A stretch of DNA of 44,840 nucleotides. It comes from an uncultured Trueperaceae bacterium (GTDB lineage: Bacteria; Deinococcota; Deinococci; Deinococcales; Trueperaceae). The notes beneath the pieces are model-generated. The model was given only the letters and a program-made list of their open reading frames with translations. It made no database searches and had not been told where the DNA came from. Position numbers and translations under genes: made by a program. Position 1 is the first letter of the stretch, and each line of letters starts with the position of its first letter. Where the stretch lies: contig CALCHY010000382.1 in assembly GCA_937907415.1 (NCBI GenBank), positions 1 to 44,840 of the forward strand, given 5' to 3'. This document shows positions 25,433 through 34,253 of this stretch, piece after piece.

Positions 25433-27715
25433 TCATTCCAACAACGCGCCGACGTCGCGCGGGTCGACGTCGACCGCCAACTTGGCACCCGGGTAGCGTT
25501 GAGGTACGAGCGTTAGGAGGCTCTCGAGCCGCACCTCATCTCCTGCACGCAGGAGGAGTTGGAAGAGGAACTGGCCCTTGATGCGCTCGATGGGCGCGCT
25601 CGCTGGCCCCATGACTTCCTCTGGCTGAGCCCCGCCGGTGGCCAATGCGTCCGCCGCGTGTTGGGCTGCCGCGAGGGCGCTGCCACGGTCGCGGGCGGAG
25701 AACTGCAGTTTCGCGAGGCTCGCGAACGGCGGGTAACCGAAACGCTTCCGTCGCGCGAGTTGCTGCTCGACCTGCGCGTGGAGGGCCGCTGCCTGGTCCT
25801 CTGCCGCGAGCGCGGCGAGGACGCCGTTCTCAGGCGCGTAGGTCTGGACGAGCATGAGCGGCGGCCTGGTGGCGCTCAGTTCGGTGAGGCGCAAGAGGGT
25901 ACGGGTAGCTTCTTCTTCCGAGCGGAAGTCGGCGGCGGCTAAGTGAGTGTCGAAGTGCGTTACGGCCACGAGCGCCAAGTCTGGTAGCGGCGGCAGCCCG
26001 AGGAGGGCGAGGGTGCCAACGATCACGCCTGGCGCCCCCTCGACCATGGCCCTCACGTCGTCTCTCTGGTCGCGGTCGTAGCGGTACACGGGGAAGCCAC
26101 CGAGGCTGCCGCGGAGCTGAGACGCCACCCACTGCGTTCCCGCCCCACGCAGTGGACCGACGTTCGTGCCGCCGCACGCCGGGCAGCGCTCAGGCGGCCG
26201 CTCCTCGTGCCCGCACTGGTGGCAGCGCAGCTTGGCCTCGTCCTTGTGATAGCGCAGGGTGAGGTCGCAGTTGGGGCACGGCGCCTGCCAGCCGCACTCC
26301 TGGCAACCGAGCGAGCCAGAGTAGCCGCGGCGCGGCGCCAAGATCAGCGCCTGCCTCTCCCGCTCCACTACTTGCCTAAGCGTGCGCGTCAGGTCCGGGT
26401 GAACCGGCCAGTTGCCGCCACTGCCCAGGTCGGCAACGTGCAGCCGCAGGCGCGGCAGCGGCAACTCGCGGCGGGCGTCCGCACCGACCTGCACGGCGAG
26501 GTCGGGGCTGATGACCACGTCGAGGAGCGTCGTGGGAACGCCTGCCGCCTGGGCGAGCGTGCGCGCGGCCTTCGAGACGAGCGTGCGGGAGCCGGACTGG
26601 AGCTTGTAAGCGGAACTGGCGGCCTCGAGCAGGACTATCCGGCCGAGCCGCGGCATGGGCGCGAGCAGGGCGAGGTAGGTGCCGACCAGCACGTGCGGCG
26701 CACCACCTTGCAGTTCGCTCCATAGCCGCATGCGTTGCCTGTCGTTGGCTTCGCCCGTCAGCAGCGCGGTCGGCAGCGCCTCGCCGAGGTAGGCAGCCGC
26801 CTCGGCCGCGACGGCGGCCTCTGGCGCCAACACGATGACGCCGTGGCCGCGCTCGATGTCGGCCCGCAACCGCGGCAGCAGCGCGGCAAGGCGCGAGCGC
26901 CGCCTGCCGCCAACGACAGCGCCAGCGCCTGGCGGCGGCACGTACTCCGGCGGAACTTCAGCCAGCGCTGCAGGCGGGGCTTCCGGGAACGGCGGCGGTG
27001 GCTCGTCGGCGGGAACATCGAGGTACTCCACGTACCCCTTCGTCACCAACGCGCGCACGGCGCTGACGCTCACGCCCGCCTCCTCTGCCAACGCCACGGC
27101 GCTCTGCGCCTCCCCTACCTCGAGCAGGCGCTCTAGCGCGATGCGTTGCGGCAGGCGCCGCGCGCCCTCGAGCTCGTCGTCTGGCGGGCGCGCCGGCACG
27201 AGCACTCGCCGCGTCTGAACGACGGGCAGTGCCCGCTCATCGACCAACCCTTGACGGCGCAGCTCCTCAAGCGCCTTGCCAGGCAGTGCGGCCGCAGCGA
27301 ACCAGGCGCCGTCGGCGGCAACGGACGGCGCCTGCGCTCCTAGCGCCTCGAGGTAAGCCGCTGCACCTTCGTGAAGGCGCAGCTCGTGAGCGAGTTCCTG
27401 CTGGAGACCCGGTGGGTTGAGGGTCGCTAGCACCAACCCGGCTGGCACGCCCGAGTTCCTCGCCAGGCTCATGACCGTCTGCAGCCCACTGCTTAGCAGC
27501 CAAGGGTGGCCCTCGAGCACGTGCAAGGCGTGGCGCAGTTCCACGCCGCGGCCGGCGTCGACCAACCGCACGTCGACCACCAGGCCGAGCCGCACGCCGC
27601 CTTGCCACGGCACTACGACCCGCTGGCCGGGGACCGGCTCGGCGCCCTGCAGTGGCGGCAGGTAGGTGAGCGGCCCTAACGGCAGCGGGAGCAACACGTC
27701 GATCGCGTGGGGCAC
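25433..27715 (-). CDS. priA: Replication restart protein PriA with degenerate helicase motifs
   Basis: A homologue of primosomal protein N', 760 residues, GTG start, leaderless. The N-terminal 3'-DNA-binding domain (1-100), the winged-helix part (190-235), eight zinc-binding cysteines (471, 474, 480, 483, 498, 501, 511, 514) and the C-terminal RFGYPPF domain are well kept. The helicase core is not. Walker A reads VVGGRRRSRL (267-276) instead of TGSGKT. The DEEH box reads LLEAASS (362-368), motif V has lost AKGxDF (GTLALLGLPPLPD), and motif VI has lost QxxGRxGR (LTELSATRPP). ATP hydrolysis is therefore very unlikely. D. radiodurans PriA has been reported as a pseudohelicase, so loading without unwinding is the probable role. 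Confidence 0.93.
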   Translation of the reverse strand: MPHAIDVLLPLPLGPLTYLPPLQGAEPVPGQRVVVPWQGGVRLGLVVDVRLVDAGRGVELRHALHVLEGHPWLLSSGLQTVMSLARNSGVPAGLVLATLNPPGLQQELAHELRLHEGAAAYLEALGAQAPSVAADGAWFAAAALPGKALEELRRQGLVDERALPVVQTRRVLVPARPPDDELEGARRLPQRIALERLLEVGEAQSAVALAEEAGVSVSAVRALVTKGYVEYLDVPADEPPPPFPEAPPAALAEVPPEYVPPPGAGAVVGGRRRSRLAALLPRLRADIERGHGVIVLAPEAAVAAEAAAYLGEALPTALLTGEANDRQRMRLWSELQGGAPHVLVGTYLALLAPMPRLGRIVLLEAASSAYKLQSGSRTLVSKAARTLAQAAGVPTTLLDVVISPDLAVQVGADARRELPLPRLRLHVADLGSGGNWPVHPDLTRTLRQVVERERQALILAPRRGYSGSLGCQECGWQAPCPNCDLTLRYHKDEAKLRCHQCGHEERPPERCPACGGTNVGPLRGAGTQWVASQLRGSLGGFPVYRYDRDQRDDVRAMVEGAPGVIVGTLALLGLPPLPDLALVAVTHFDTHLAAADFRSEEEATRTLLRLTELSATRPPLMLVQTYAPENGVLAALAAEDQAAALHAQVEQQLARRKRFGYPPFASLAKLQFSARDRGSALAAAQHAADALATGGAQPEEVMGPASAPIERIKGQFLFQLLLRAGDEVRLESLLTLVPQRYPGAKLAVDVDPRDVGALLE

Positions 27716-27721
27716 TAGGCC

Positions 27722-27727
27722 AGTCTA
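27722..27727 (-). promoter_or_regulatory. Leaderless -10 box of priA (TAGACT)
   Basis: TAGACT on the minus strand ends 6 bases before the priA GTG; no ribosome-binding site is present. It lies back to back with the purM promoter, so the two polymerase sites overlap. Confidence 0.6.
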
Positions 27728-27747
27728 GCCCCGCGTCGCGGCAAGGT

Positions 27748-27753
27748 TAGAAT
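27748..27753 (+). promoter_or_regulatory. Leaderless -10 box of purM (TAGAAT)
   Basis: TAGAAT ends 7 bases before the purM ATG, with no ribosome-binding site between. This matches the TANNNT pattern of leaderless genes in Deinococcus. Confidence 0.65.
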
Positions 27754-27760
27754 CGCGGCG

Positions 27761-28795
27761 ATGACGTCCAGGAGCAACAGTTACAAGGCAGCAGGTGTCG
27801 ACCTGCGGGCGGCGGAAGAGACGGTCGACCTCATCTCCAGCGCCGTCGCAAGTACCTACACGCCCCAGGTGCTCAAGGGCTTGGGCGCCTTCGGTGGCCT
27901 CTTCGCTGTGCCGGAGGGCTACGCGCAGCCCGTGCTCGTGGCGTCGACGGACGGCGTTGGCACCAAGACCGTCGTGGCAACGCAACTAGAGCGCTTCGAG
28001 CAGATCGGCAGCGACCTCGTCAACCACTGCATCAACGACATCCTGGTGCAGGGAGCTACTCCGCTGTTCTTCCTCGATTACGTCGCCGCCTCGCGCCTCG
28101 AGCCGACGGTGGTGGCGCAGGTCGTGGCCGGCGCGGCGGCAGCGTGCCGCGAGGCAGGCATGGCCTTGCTTGGTGGCGAAACGGCCGAGATGCCGGGGGT
28201 GTACGCGCCTGGTCAGCTCGATGTGGCGGGCACTATCGTCGGGATCGTCGAGCGCGCCGCCGTGATCGACGGCTCCACCGTCAGGGCTGGAGACGCGCTG
28301 CTCGCCTTCGAGTCGGGTGGCTTGCAGACGAACGGTTTCAGCTTGGCGCGTCACCTGCTCGGCGAGCGCCTGGACGACTCGCTACCCGGCGACGAACTCG
28401 GGCGCACGATCGGCGCCGCACTCATGGCGCCTCACGTCAGCTTCCTCCCCGCGGTGCGGCCCCTGCTGGGCAGCGGTCTCCTGAAGGCCATGGCGCATAT
28501 CACGGGCGGTGGCCTGCCTGGCAACTTGCCGCGCAGCCTCCCGGCTGGCCTCGGCGCCACGGTCAGGCGCGGTAGCTGGCCCGAGCCCGCCGTCTTCGGA
28601 GAGTTGGTGCGCGTGGGAGGGCTGCCTGACGCGGAGGCGTTCGCGGCCTTCAACATGGGCGTAGGTCTCGTGTTGGTCGTCGCGCCAGAAGCGGTCGCGG
28701 AAGTGATAGCCAAGGTAGGGAGCCTCGGCGGGGCCCGACCAGCCCTGCATCACATCGGTGACGTCGTTACGGGTGAGGGTGTGACTATCGTTTGA
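27761..28795 (+). CDS. purM: Phosphoribosylformylglycinamidine cyclo-ligase (AIR synthetase)
   Basis: 344 residues; the fifth step of purine synthesis, ATP-dependent closure of the imidazole ring of FGAM to AIR. The opening SYKAAGVDLRAAEETVD is diagnostic. VASTDGVGTKTVVA is the ATP/dimer segment, followed by VNHCINDILVQGATPLFFLDY and GGETAEMPGVY. GGLQTNGFSLAR, HITGGGLPGNLPR and FNMGVGLVLVV complete the family pattern. It is a single-gene unit, divergent from priA and ending 9 bases from the convergent histidine kinase gene. Confidence 0.96.
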   Translation: MTSRSNSYKAAGVDLRAAEETVDLISSAVASTYTPQVLKGLGAFGGLFAVPEGYAQPVLVASTDGVGTKTVVATQLERFEQIGSDLVNHCINDILVQGATPLFFLDYVAASRLEPTVVAQVVAGAAAACREAGMALLGGETAEMPGVYAPGQLDVAGTIVGIVERAAVIDGSTVRAGDALLAFESGGLQTNGFSLARHLLGERLDDSLPGDELGRTIGAALMAPHVSFLPAVRPLLGSGLLKAMAHITGGGLPGNLPRSLPAGLGATVRRGSWPEPAVFGELVRVGGLPDAEAFAAFNMGVGLVLVVAPEAVAEVIAKVGSLGGARPALHHIGDVVTGEGVTIV

Positions 28796-28804
28796 GCGCC
28801 GCGC

Positions 28805-30283
28805 CTACTGCGGTGATTGGTTCCTCACCCGTGAGATGACGTTGTCGACGAGCGTGGCCCGCACGTTGGAGGCCAGGTCTAGCGTGTTCCGCACGTCCAG
28901 CGCAGGCAGGGTGACGGTGAACACCGATCCCTCGCCAAGCCGCGACTCCACGGCGACGCTGCCGCCGTGCTGCTGCACGATCCACCTGACGATGGCGAGC
29001 CCGAGTCCGCTGCCGTTTCCGCGCCCAGAACGCGCGCCGTCCACGCGGAAGAAGCGATCGAACAGGTGAGGCAGCGCTTCAGAGGGAATGCCCGCCCCGT
29101 CGTCAAGCACTTCCAGGTACACCTGCGTGCGCTCCGGGCGCACCGCGATGGTCACCTTCTTGGCCCCCGCGTTGATGGCGTTCTGCACGAGGTTCAGTAG
29201 GACCTGCTTGAGGCGCGTGAAGTCGCCCATGACCTCGGCAAGCGGCGTGGTGCTGCGCGCCTCGATGACCGTCGAGCCGGCGACGGGCGCCACTTCCTGC
29301 TTGACGGCATCGACTACCTCCACGAGGTTCATCGGCTCGAGGTGGACGGTGAAACCGGCGTCTGCGCGGGCCAGCTCGAGCAGGTCGTTGACGAGCTTGG
29401 CCATGCGCTCGCTCTCCCGTCGGATGACCTCGAGCGAATCGAGCTGATCGGGTGTCGGATTGGTGCGCCGCAGCAGGTAACTGACGTGCCCGCCGATGGC
29501 GGTTACCGGGGTCCTCAGCTCGTGACTAGCGTCAGCGGTGAAGCGCCGTTGCGTCTCGAACGATTCCTGCAGGCGGTCAAGCATGTGGTTGATGGTCACG
29601 CCGAGGTCGCGGATCTCGTCGCGGTTGCTCGGCACAGGCACGCGTTGCGCGAGGTCGGACACGGAGACTTGAGCGGCGGCCGCCGTAACGCTCTTGAGCG
29701 GCCCAAGCACGCGTTCCGACAAGAGCCACACCCCAAGCGCGAAGACGATGAAGGCGATCAACACGGTGGCTATCAGGTCTTGCGCCAACTGATCGAGGGT
29801 CTGAGTGAGCAACGAGGCGGGGATGCCAACGAGGAACGCCGCCTGGACGGTCGGCCCGCCCTCCATGAGGCTGAGCGTGCTTAGGCGACCGAACACGCGG
29901 ACGGTCTCGCCACGCACGTTGATGGTGCCGCTCATCTGGCCATCGGTGAGAAGCGTCTGCGCGGACGCGTCCGAGATCGACGGCACGAGGCTCTTGTTGT
30001 AAGCGTACGGGAAGCCGTTCCTGAGCTCGGCTGGGAGCACGGGGGTGTGCCCGGCCAGTCCGAGCAGCAAGATCTCGTAGTAGGTGTCGCTCGGGAGCTT
30101 CTGTACCCCTTGCGCGACAGGCGTCGTGCCGGCGGTCAGCTCCGCCAACGCGCGCTGTGCTTGGTCCGTAACCCCAACGTTGAGCGAGCGTTCGGTCAAC
30201 ACGTACACGGACACCGCCACCGCGGACAGGATCACCGCGATGAAGGCGCCGAACACCAACGTCAGTTGTAGGCGCAGCCTCAC
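28805..30283 (-). CDS. Membrane sensor histidine kinase (HAMP-HisKA-HATPase)
   Basis: 492 residues, GTG start. Two membrane segments (about 8-28 and 170-190) flank an extracytoplasmic sensor region of about 140 residues. A HAMP domain (190-245) follows, then the H box DASHELRTPV with His254, N box NLVQNAINAG, G1 DDGAGIP and G2 GSGLGLAIV. It lies 21 bases after the response regulator gene and forms a classical two-component pair with it. The signal is unknown; the sensor region resembles no domain I can name. Confidence 0.92.
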   Translation of the reverse strand: MRLRLQLTLVFGAFIAVILSAVAVSVYVLTERSLNVGVTDQAQRALAELTAGTTPVAQGVQKLPSDTYYEILLLGLAGHTPVLPAELRNGFPYAYNKSLVPSISDASAQTLLTDGQMSGTINVRGETVRVFGRLSTLSLMEGGPTVQAAFLVGIPASLLTQTLDQLAQDLIATVLIAFIVFALGVWLLSERVLGPLKSVTAAAAQVSVSDLAQRVPVPSNRDEIRDLGVTINHMLDRLQESFETQRRFTADASHELRTPVTAIGGHVSYLLRRTNPTPDQLDSLEVIRRESERMAKLVNDLLELARADAGFTVHLEPMNLVEVVDAVKQEVAPVAGSTVIEARSTTPLAEVMGDFTRLKQVLLNLVQNAINAGAKKVTIAVRPERTQVYLEVLDDGAGIPSEALPHLFDRFFRVDGARSGRGNGSGLGLAIVRWIVQQHGGSVAVESRLGEGSVFTVTLPALDVRNTLDLASNVRATLVDNVISRVRNQSPQ

Positions 30284-30304
30284 GGTGTTATGGCCCCTCC
30301 GAGT

Positions 30305-30982
30305 TCATTCCTCGCGCAGGACGTAGCCAACTCCGCGAACCGTGTGCACGAGGCGCCGTTCACCATCTTGCTCGAGCTTGCGCCGCAGGTAGCCGACGTA
30401 AACGTCTACGACGTTGCTGCCGCCCGTGTACTCAGGCCACACCTTCTCCTCTATCTCGAAGCGGTTGAAGACCTTGCCCGGGTTGCGGGCGAAGAGCTCT
30501 AGCAGCTCGAACTCCTTGGCTGACAAGTCGATGCGGCGGCCGTCGCGGAACACCTCGCGGCCGTCTAGGTTCATGACGAGGTCGACGACGCGCACCTCGC
30601 CTGTGACGGCCGGGTTGACGCGCCGTAGGTGCGCGCGCACTCGGGCGAGCAGCTCCTCGATGGAGAAGGGTTTGACGAGGTAGTCGTCCGCCCCTGAGTC
30701 GAGGCCAGTCACCTTGTCGTCCACGGAGTCCTTGGCGGTAAGGATGATGATGGGGGTGTTGCTCGTCTTGCGGATGCGGCGCGCCACCTCGAGGCCGTCA
30801 AGCACCGGCAGCATCAGGTCGAGCACGACGAGATCAGGGTTCAGTTCACGGAACTTCGATAGGCCAGTGACACCGTCGTAGCTGACCACGGTCTCGTAGT
30901 TCTCGGCCTGCAGTTCGAGATCGATGAACTTGGCGATCTCCTTCTCGTCCTCGACGATCAAGATCAGTGGTTTGCGCTCCAT
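30305..30982 (-). CDS. OmpR-family response regulator
   Basis: 225 residues from the ATG at 30982, chosen because the family begins a few residues before the [11 protein letters not shown] block. In-frame ATGs upstream at 30994 and 31009 are possible, and no ribosome-binding site favours one of them. The receiver has EDE at 11-13, phospho-acceptor Asp55 (VVLDLMLP), Thr in ILTAKDS and Lys in YLVKPF. A winged-helix DNA-binding domain (about 130-222) shows [17 protein letters not shown] and [13 protein letters not shown]. It is cotranscribed with the kinase gene downstream. Targets are unknown. Confidence 0.93.
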   Translation of the reverse strand: MERKPLILIVEDEKEIAKFIDLELQAENYETVVSYDGVTGLSKFRELNPDLVVLDLMLPVLDGLEVARRIRKTSNTPIIILTAKDSVDDKVTGLDSGADDYLVKPFSIEELLARVRAHLRRVNPAVTGEVRVVDLVMNLDGREVFRDGRRIDLSAKEFELLELFARNPGKVFNRFEIEEKVWPEYTGGSNVVDVYVGYLRRKLEQDGERRLVHTVRGVGYVLREE

Positions 30983-31077
30983 GCCCGAAATCATGGCACG
31001 AGTTCTCATGAGAGACTTGATGGCCGCGTGAACGGGAGATTAGAAGCCTTGGCGGCGTCTTGCGCGCAGCTAGCGCT

Positions 31078-31572
31078 TCAGGCTGCGCCGATCACGACGG
31101 TCGCTTGGACGATGACGTCGTGCTCGAGGACGCTGGCGGCCCAGGCCTTGGCGCCAAGCAGCGAGTGGTCGCGCCAGTTGCCGCACGTCTGGCGTGAGCA
31201 GCCCGGCACTGGGCCCTCGTGTGCTGCCACGGCGCGCAGGGCGGCAACGAAGCCGTCGCGCACGCGCTCCTCGCTTGGCGCGCCAAGCACCGTAAGGTAG
31301 AAGCCCGTCCTGCAGCCCATCGGGCTGGCGTCGACGATCACGAGCTCCGGCAGTGCCGAGCGCAGGTAACCGGCGAACAGGTGCTCGATGGTGTGCAGCG
31401 CTGCGGTCGGCACCTCCGCCTCGTTCGGCTGCACGAGCCGCAAGTCGAACTTCGTCACCTTGTCGCCGTTCGGGCCGGTGTAGTTGGCAGCCAAGCGCAC
31501 GTAAGGCGCCCGCACGCGGTCGTGGTCTAGCTCGAAACTCTCGAGCCTTGGTGGGTCAAGCCGCTCGCTCAT
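31078..31572 (-). CDS. luxS: S-ribosylhomocysteine lyase
   Basis: 164 residues; it cleaves S-ribosylhomocysteine to homocysteine and DPD, the autoinducer-2 precursor, as part of the activated methyl cycle. The start ATG at 31572 follows a -10 box and lies a few residues before the conserved ESFELDH. Metal ligands are H60 and H64 (HTIEH) and C130 (TCGNWRDH). The catalytic Cys87 is in GCRTGFY. It stands alone, 95 bases upstream of the response regulator gene and divergent from the NYN-domain gene. Confidence 0.95.
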   Translation of the reverse strand: MSERLDPPRLESFELDHDRVRAPYVRLAANYTGPNGDKVTKFDLRLVQPNEAEVPTAALHTIEHLFAGYLRSALPELVIVDASPMGCRTGFYLTVLGAPSEERVRDGFVAALRAVAAHEGPVPGCSRQTCGNWRDHSLLGAKAWAASVLEHDVIVQATVVIGAA

Positions 31573-31578
31573 CAAGGG

Positions 31579-31584
31579 AGTATA
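31579..31584 (-). promoter_or_regulatory. Leaderless -10 box of luxS (TATACT)
   Basis: TATACT on the minus strand ends 6 bases before the luxS ATG without a ribosome-binding site. A plus-strand TAGACT at 31609-31614 may be the divergent promoter for the NYN gene. Confidence 0.6.
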
Positions 31585-31685
31585 GAGCGAGTGGCACCTT
31601 GTTACGGGTAGACTTGCCAGGGTCAGACAAGGCGCGGCCACGGCCGCTCTCGAGTTATCTCAAGGAAGGTCCGGTATCTGAACTC

Positions 31686-32309
31686 ATGGAAAGAGACGGC
31701 AACGGGCGAGATGGCGGCCGGTCGAACAAGCAGAGGGAGCAGGGTGCGGCGCAAAGTCGCCAGCAGCAGTTCACGCGCGGCGTGATCCCGGGCGAGCGAG
31801 TCGCCATCTTCGTCGATGGCAGCAACTTGTACAACGGCATGCGCGAGAACCTGCGCAACACGCGCGTCAACCTGGCTGAGCTCATCCAGCAGCTGCTGCG
31901 CGACAGGCCCCTCTTCCGCACCTACTACTACAACGCGCCGTTGACGGAGGACTACGACGAGGAGCTGAGGGAGGGCCAGGCGCGCTTCTTCGACTCGCTC
32001 AGGCGCATCCCTTACGTCACCGTGCGCTTCGGCAAGCTCCACCGCCGCCCGGACGGTGCGATGGTCGAGAAGGGCATCGACGTCGCCATCGCCGTCGAAG
32101 CCCTGTCGTTGGCCTACCAGGACGCCTACGACACCGCCCTGCTCGTGTCGGGTGACGGCGATTACGTCGAACTCGTCGAGGCCATCAAGCGCCAAGGCAA
32201 GCACGTCGAGTGCGCCATGTTCCGCAACCAATCGGCAGGCACGCTCCTCGAGCACGTCGACTTGTTCCAGAACCTCGAAGAGCTCGACTGGAGCCGCATC
32301 GTCTTCTAG
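31686..32309 (+). CDS. NYN-domain (LabA/DUF88-type) protein
   Basis: 207 residues. A short Gln- and Arg-rich N-terminal tail (1-30) precedes a PIN-like NYN domain with its acidic residues in VAIFVDGSNLYNGM, KGIDVAIAVEALSLA and LLVSGDGDYVELVEAI. The family is thought to act as metal-dependent ribonucleases, often on structured RNA, but few have known targets. The start is uncertain: ATG at 31686 has only AAGGAAGG far upstream, and longer in-frame readings back over luxS are not supported. It sits alone upstream of the BMP gene. Confidence 0.8.
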   Translation: MERDGNGRDGGRSNKQREQGAAQSRQQQFTRGVIPGERVAIFVDGSNLYNGMRENLRNTRVNLAELIQQLLRDRPLFRTYYYNAPLTEDYDEELREGQARFFDSLRRIPYVTVRFGKLHRRPDGAMVEKGIDVAIAVEALSLAYQDAYDTALLVSGDGDYVELVEAIKRQGKHVECAMFRNQSAGTLLEHVDLFQNLEELDWSRIVF

Positions 32310-32401
32310 CGTCGCGCTCCTCGGCCCGTCCTTGGCCCCGAGTCTCAGGACTGAGTTAACGTTCGCCACCAACGGTCCTGTTACGTCCATAAGCCGTCTG
32401 G

Positions 32402-32459
32402 TATTCTGCTTGGGCAACAGCAACGCTCCGTGAGGGCCTCCGTTCGAGTCAGCGAACGG
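32402..32459 (+). promoter_or_regulatory. Candidate -10 box and leader hairpin of the BMP-family gene
   Basis: TATTCT (32402-32407) is a plausible -10 with a weak TGTTAC 17 bases upstream. The resulting leader of about 95 bases holds a perfect 7-base stem CCGTTCG/CGAACGG (32440-32459, loop of 6). No known riboswitch is recognisable. Confidence 0.4.
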
Positions 32460-32509
32460 TCCGAACGCCCCAAGGGCACACCGCATTTCATGGAGGGAAC
32501 ATCAGACTT

Positions 32510-33625
32510 ATGCGCAAACTGATCGCCTTACTCGCCGCACTCCTGATCACCGGGGCTATGGCGCAGGACTACGTTTTCGGCATCGTCTACGACGCGGGCG
32601 GCAAGTTCGACCGCTCGTTCAACGAGGGCACGTGGCGCGGCGTCGAACGCGCGCAGGTCGACCTCGAGGCCGACGGCTACGAAGTCGAAGTCGTCGAGTT
32701 CGAGGGCAGCCCAGACACGGCGGCCGAAGGCCAGCGCCGTATCGCGCTGGAAGGCGCCGAGCTCATCGTCGCCCCTGGCTTCCTCCAGGCCGATGCCATC
32801 ACGGCCGTCGCGCAGGAGTTCCCGCGCACCTCGTTCGTCATCATCGACGCCGTCTCTGAGGGCGACAACGTCCGCAGCGTGCTCTTCAAGGAGCAAGAGG
32901 GGTCGTTCCTCGTCGGCTACATCGCAGGCAAGCTCACCCGCACTGGCACGGTCGGGTTCGTCGGCGGCATGGACGTTCCGCTCATCCGCGCCTTCGACCT
33001 CGGCTACCAGGAGGGCGTCAAGGCCGCCTGCGCAGACTGCACCATCATCAGCAACTACGTCGGGGTAACCCCGGACGCCTGGAACGACCCGGCGCGCGCC
33101 AAGGAACTCGCCAACACGCAGAACGCCCAGGGCGCGGACATCATCTACGCCGCCGCTGGCGCTTCCGGTAACGGCGTTATCGACTTCGTCAACGAGAAGC
33201 AGTGCTTCGTTCCGACCGGCGCCACCCGCGAGACCCCGATCGACGCGCAGCTTGCCAACATCGCCAAGCCTGCCGGTTACGACGCCAAGTGCGGCGGCGC
33301 CGCCAAGCCGATCTTCTTCATCGGCGTCGACAGCAACCAGAACCCGCTCGGTGACACCGACTCCAACCCAGACACGCTCAACTTCGGCCTCACCAGCATG
33401 CTCAAGCGCGTCGACGTGGCCTCCTACGACGCCGTCATGGACGTCGTGAACGGCACCTTCACGGGCGGCATCATGAACCTCGGCTTGGCTGAGGACGGCG
33501 TCGATTACGCCCTCGACGAGTACAACTCGGCGCTCATCCCGGCCGACCTCGTCGCTGCGGTCAACGATGTCAAGCAGCAGATCATCGACGGCGCCATCGT
33601 CGTTACCGACTACCGCCAGCAGTAA
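32510..33625 (+). CDS. BMP-family (PnrA-like) solute-binding protein
   Basis: 371 residues, ATG with GGAGGGA upstream. The periplasmic binding component of a probable nucleoside ABC importer. BMP signatures are GGKFDRSFNEGTWRG, LIVAPGFLQADAI, FLVGYIAGKLT, GFVGGMDVPLIRAFDLGYQ and FFIGVDSNQNPLG. The signal peptide (1-18, cleaved after GAMA) has no lipobox Cys, although many BMP proteins are lipoproteins. A segment of about 40 residues before FFIGVDSNQ carries two Cys (QCFVPTG and DAKCGG) and looks like an insertion relative to the usual family; a further Cys pair is ACADC. The permease and ATPase genes are not adjacent. Confidence 0.88.
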   Translation: MRKLIALLAALLITGAMAQDYVFGIVYDAGGKFDRSFNEGTWRGVERAQVDLEADGYEVEVVEFEGSPDTAAEGQRRIALEGAELIVAPGFLQADAITAVAQEFPRTSFVIIDAVSEGDNVRSVLFKEQEGSFLVGYIAGKLTRTGTVGFVGGMDVPLIRAFDLGYQEGVKAACADCTIISNYVGVTPDAWNDPARAKELANTQNAQGADIIYAAAGASGNGVIDFVNEKQCFVPTGATRETPIDAQLANIAKPAGYDAKCGGAAKPIFFIGVDSNQNPLGDTDSNPDTLNFGLTSMLKRVDVASYDAVMDVVNGTFTGGIMNLGLAEDGVDYALDEYNSALIPADLVAAVNDVKQQIIDGAIVVTDYRQQ

Positions 33626-33656
33626 GCGAACGGGCCAAGGCCCATCTCAGTGACTC

Positions 33657-33688
33657 GTGGAGCGGAGCCCGCAACGGCTCCGCTCCAC
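33657..33688 (+). terminator. Strong hairpin terminator after the BMP-family gene
   Basis: A perfect 13-base stem (33657-33669 with 33676-33688, starting GTGGAGCGGAGCC) encloses a 6-base loop and is followed by TGCTTT. It lies immediately upstream of the rnpB promoter. Confidence 0.8.
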
Positions 33689-33712
33689 TGCTTTAAGAAG
33701 CCGCCCGTCTGC

Positions 33713-33718
33713 TATCCT
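33713..33718 (+). promoter_or_regulatory. -10 box of rnpB (TATCCT)
   Basis: TATCCT lies 7 bases before the predicted RNA 5' end. The -35 region around TTTAAG is weak and overlaps the downstream flank of the terminator. Confidence 0.55.
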
Positions 33719-33725
33719 GGCCGGT

Positions 33726-34158
<433 letters not shown>

Positions 34159-34159
34159 A

Positions 34160-34191
34160 GCGGCCCCGCAAGGGGCCGCCTTCTTCGTTCT
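34160..34191 (+). terminator. Intrinsic terminator of rnpB
   Basis: Stem GCGGCCCC/GGGGCCGC (34160-34167 with 34172-34179), GCAA tetraloop, then a T-rich CTTCTTCGTTCT tract. Confidence 0.88.
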
Positions 34192-34253
34192 GGCCACTAT
34201 CGCCAACCGCGGTGGGAGACATCACACATTTGCAGGAGAATCGAACTCGATGG

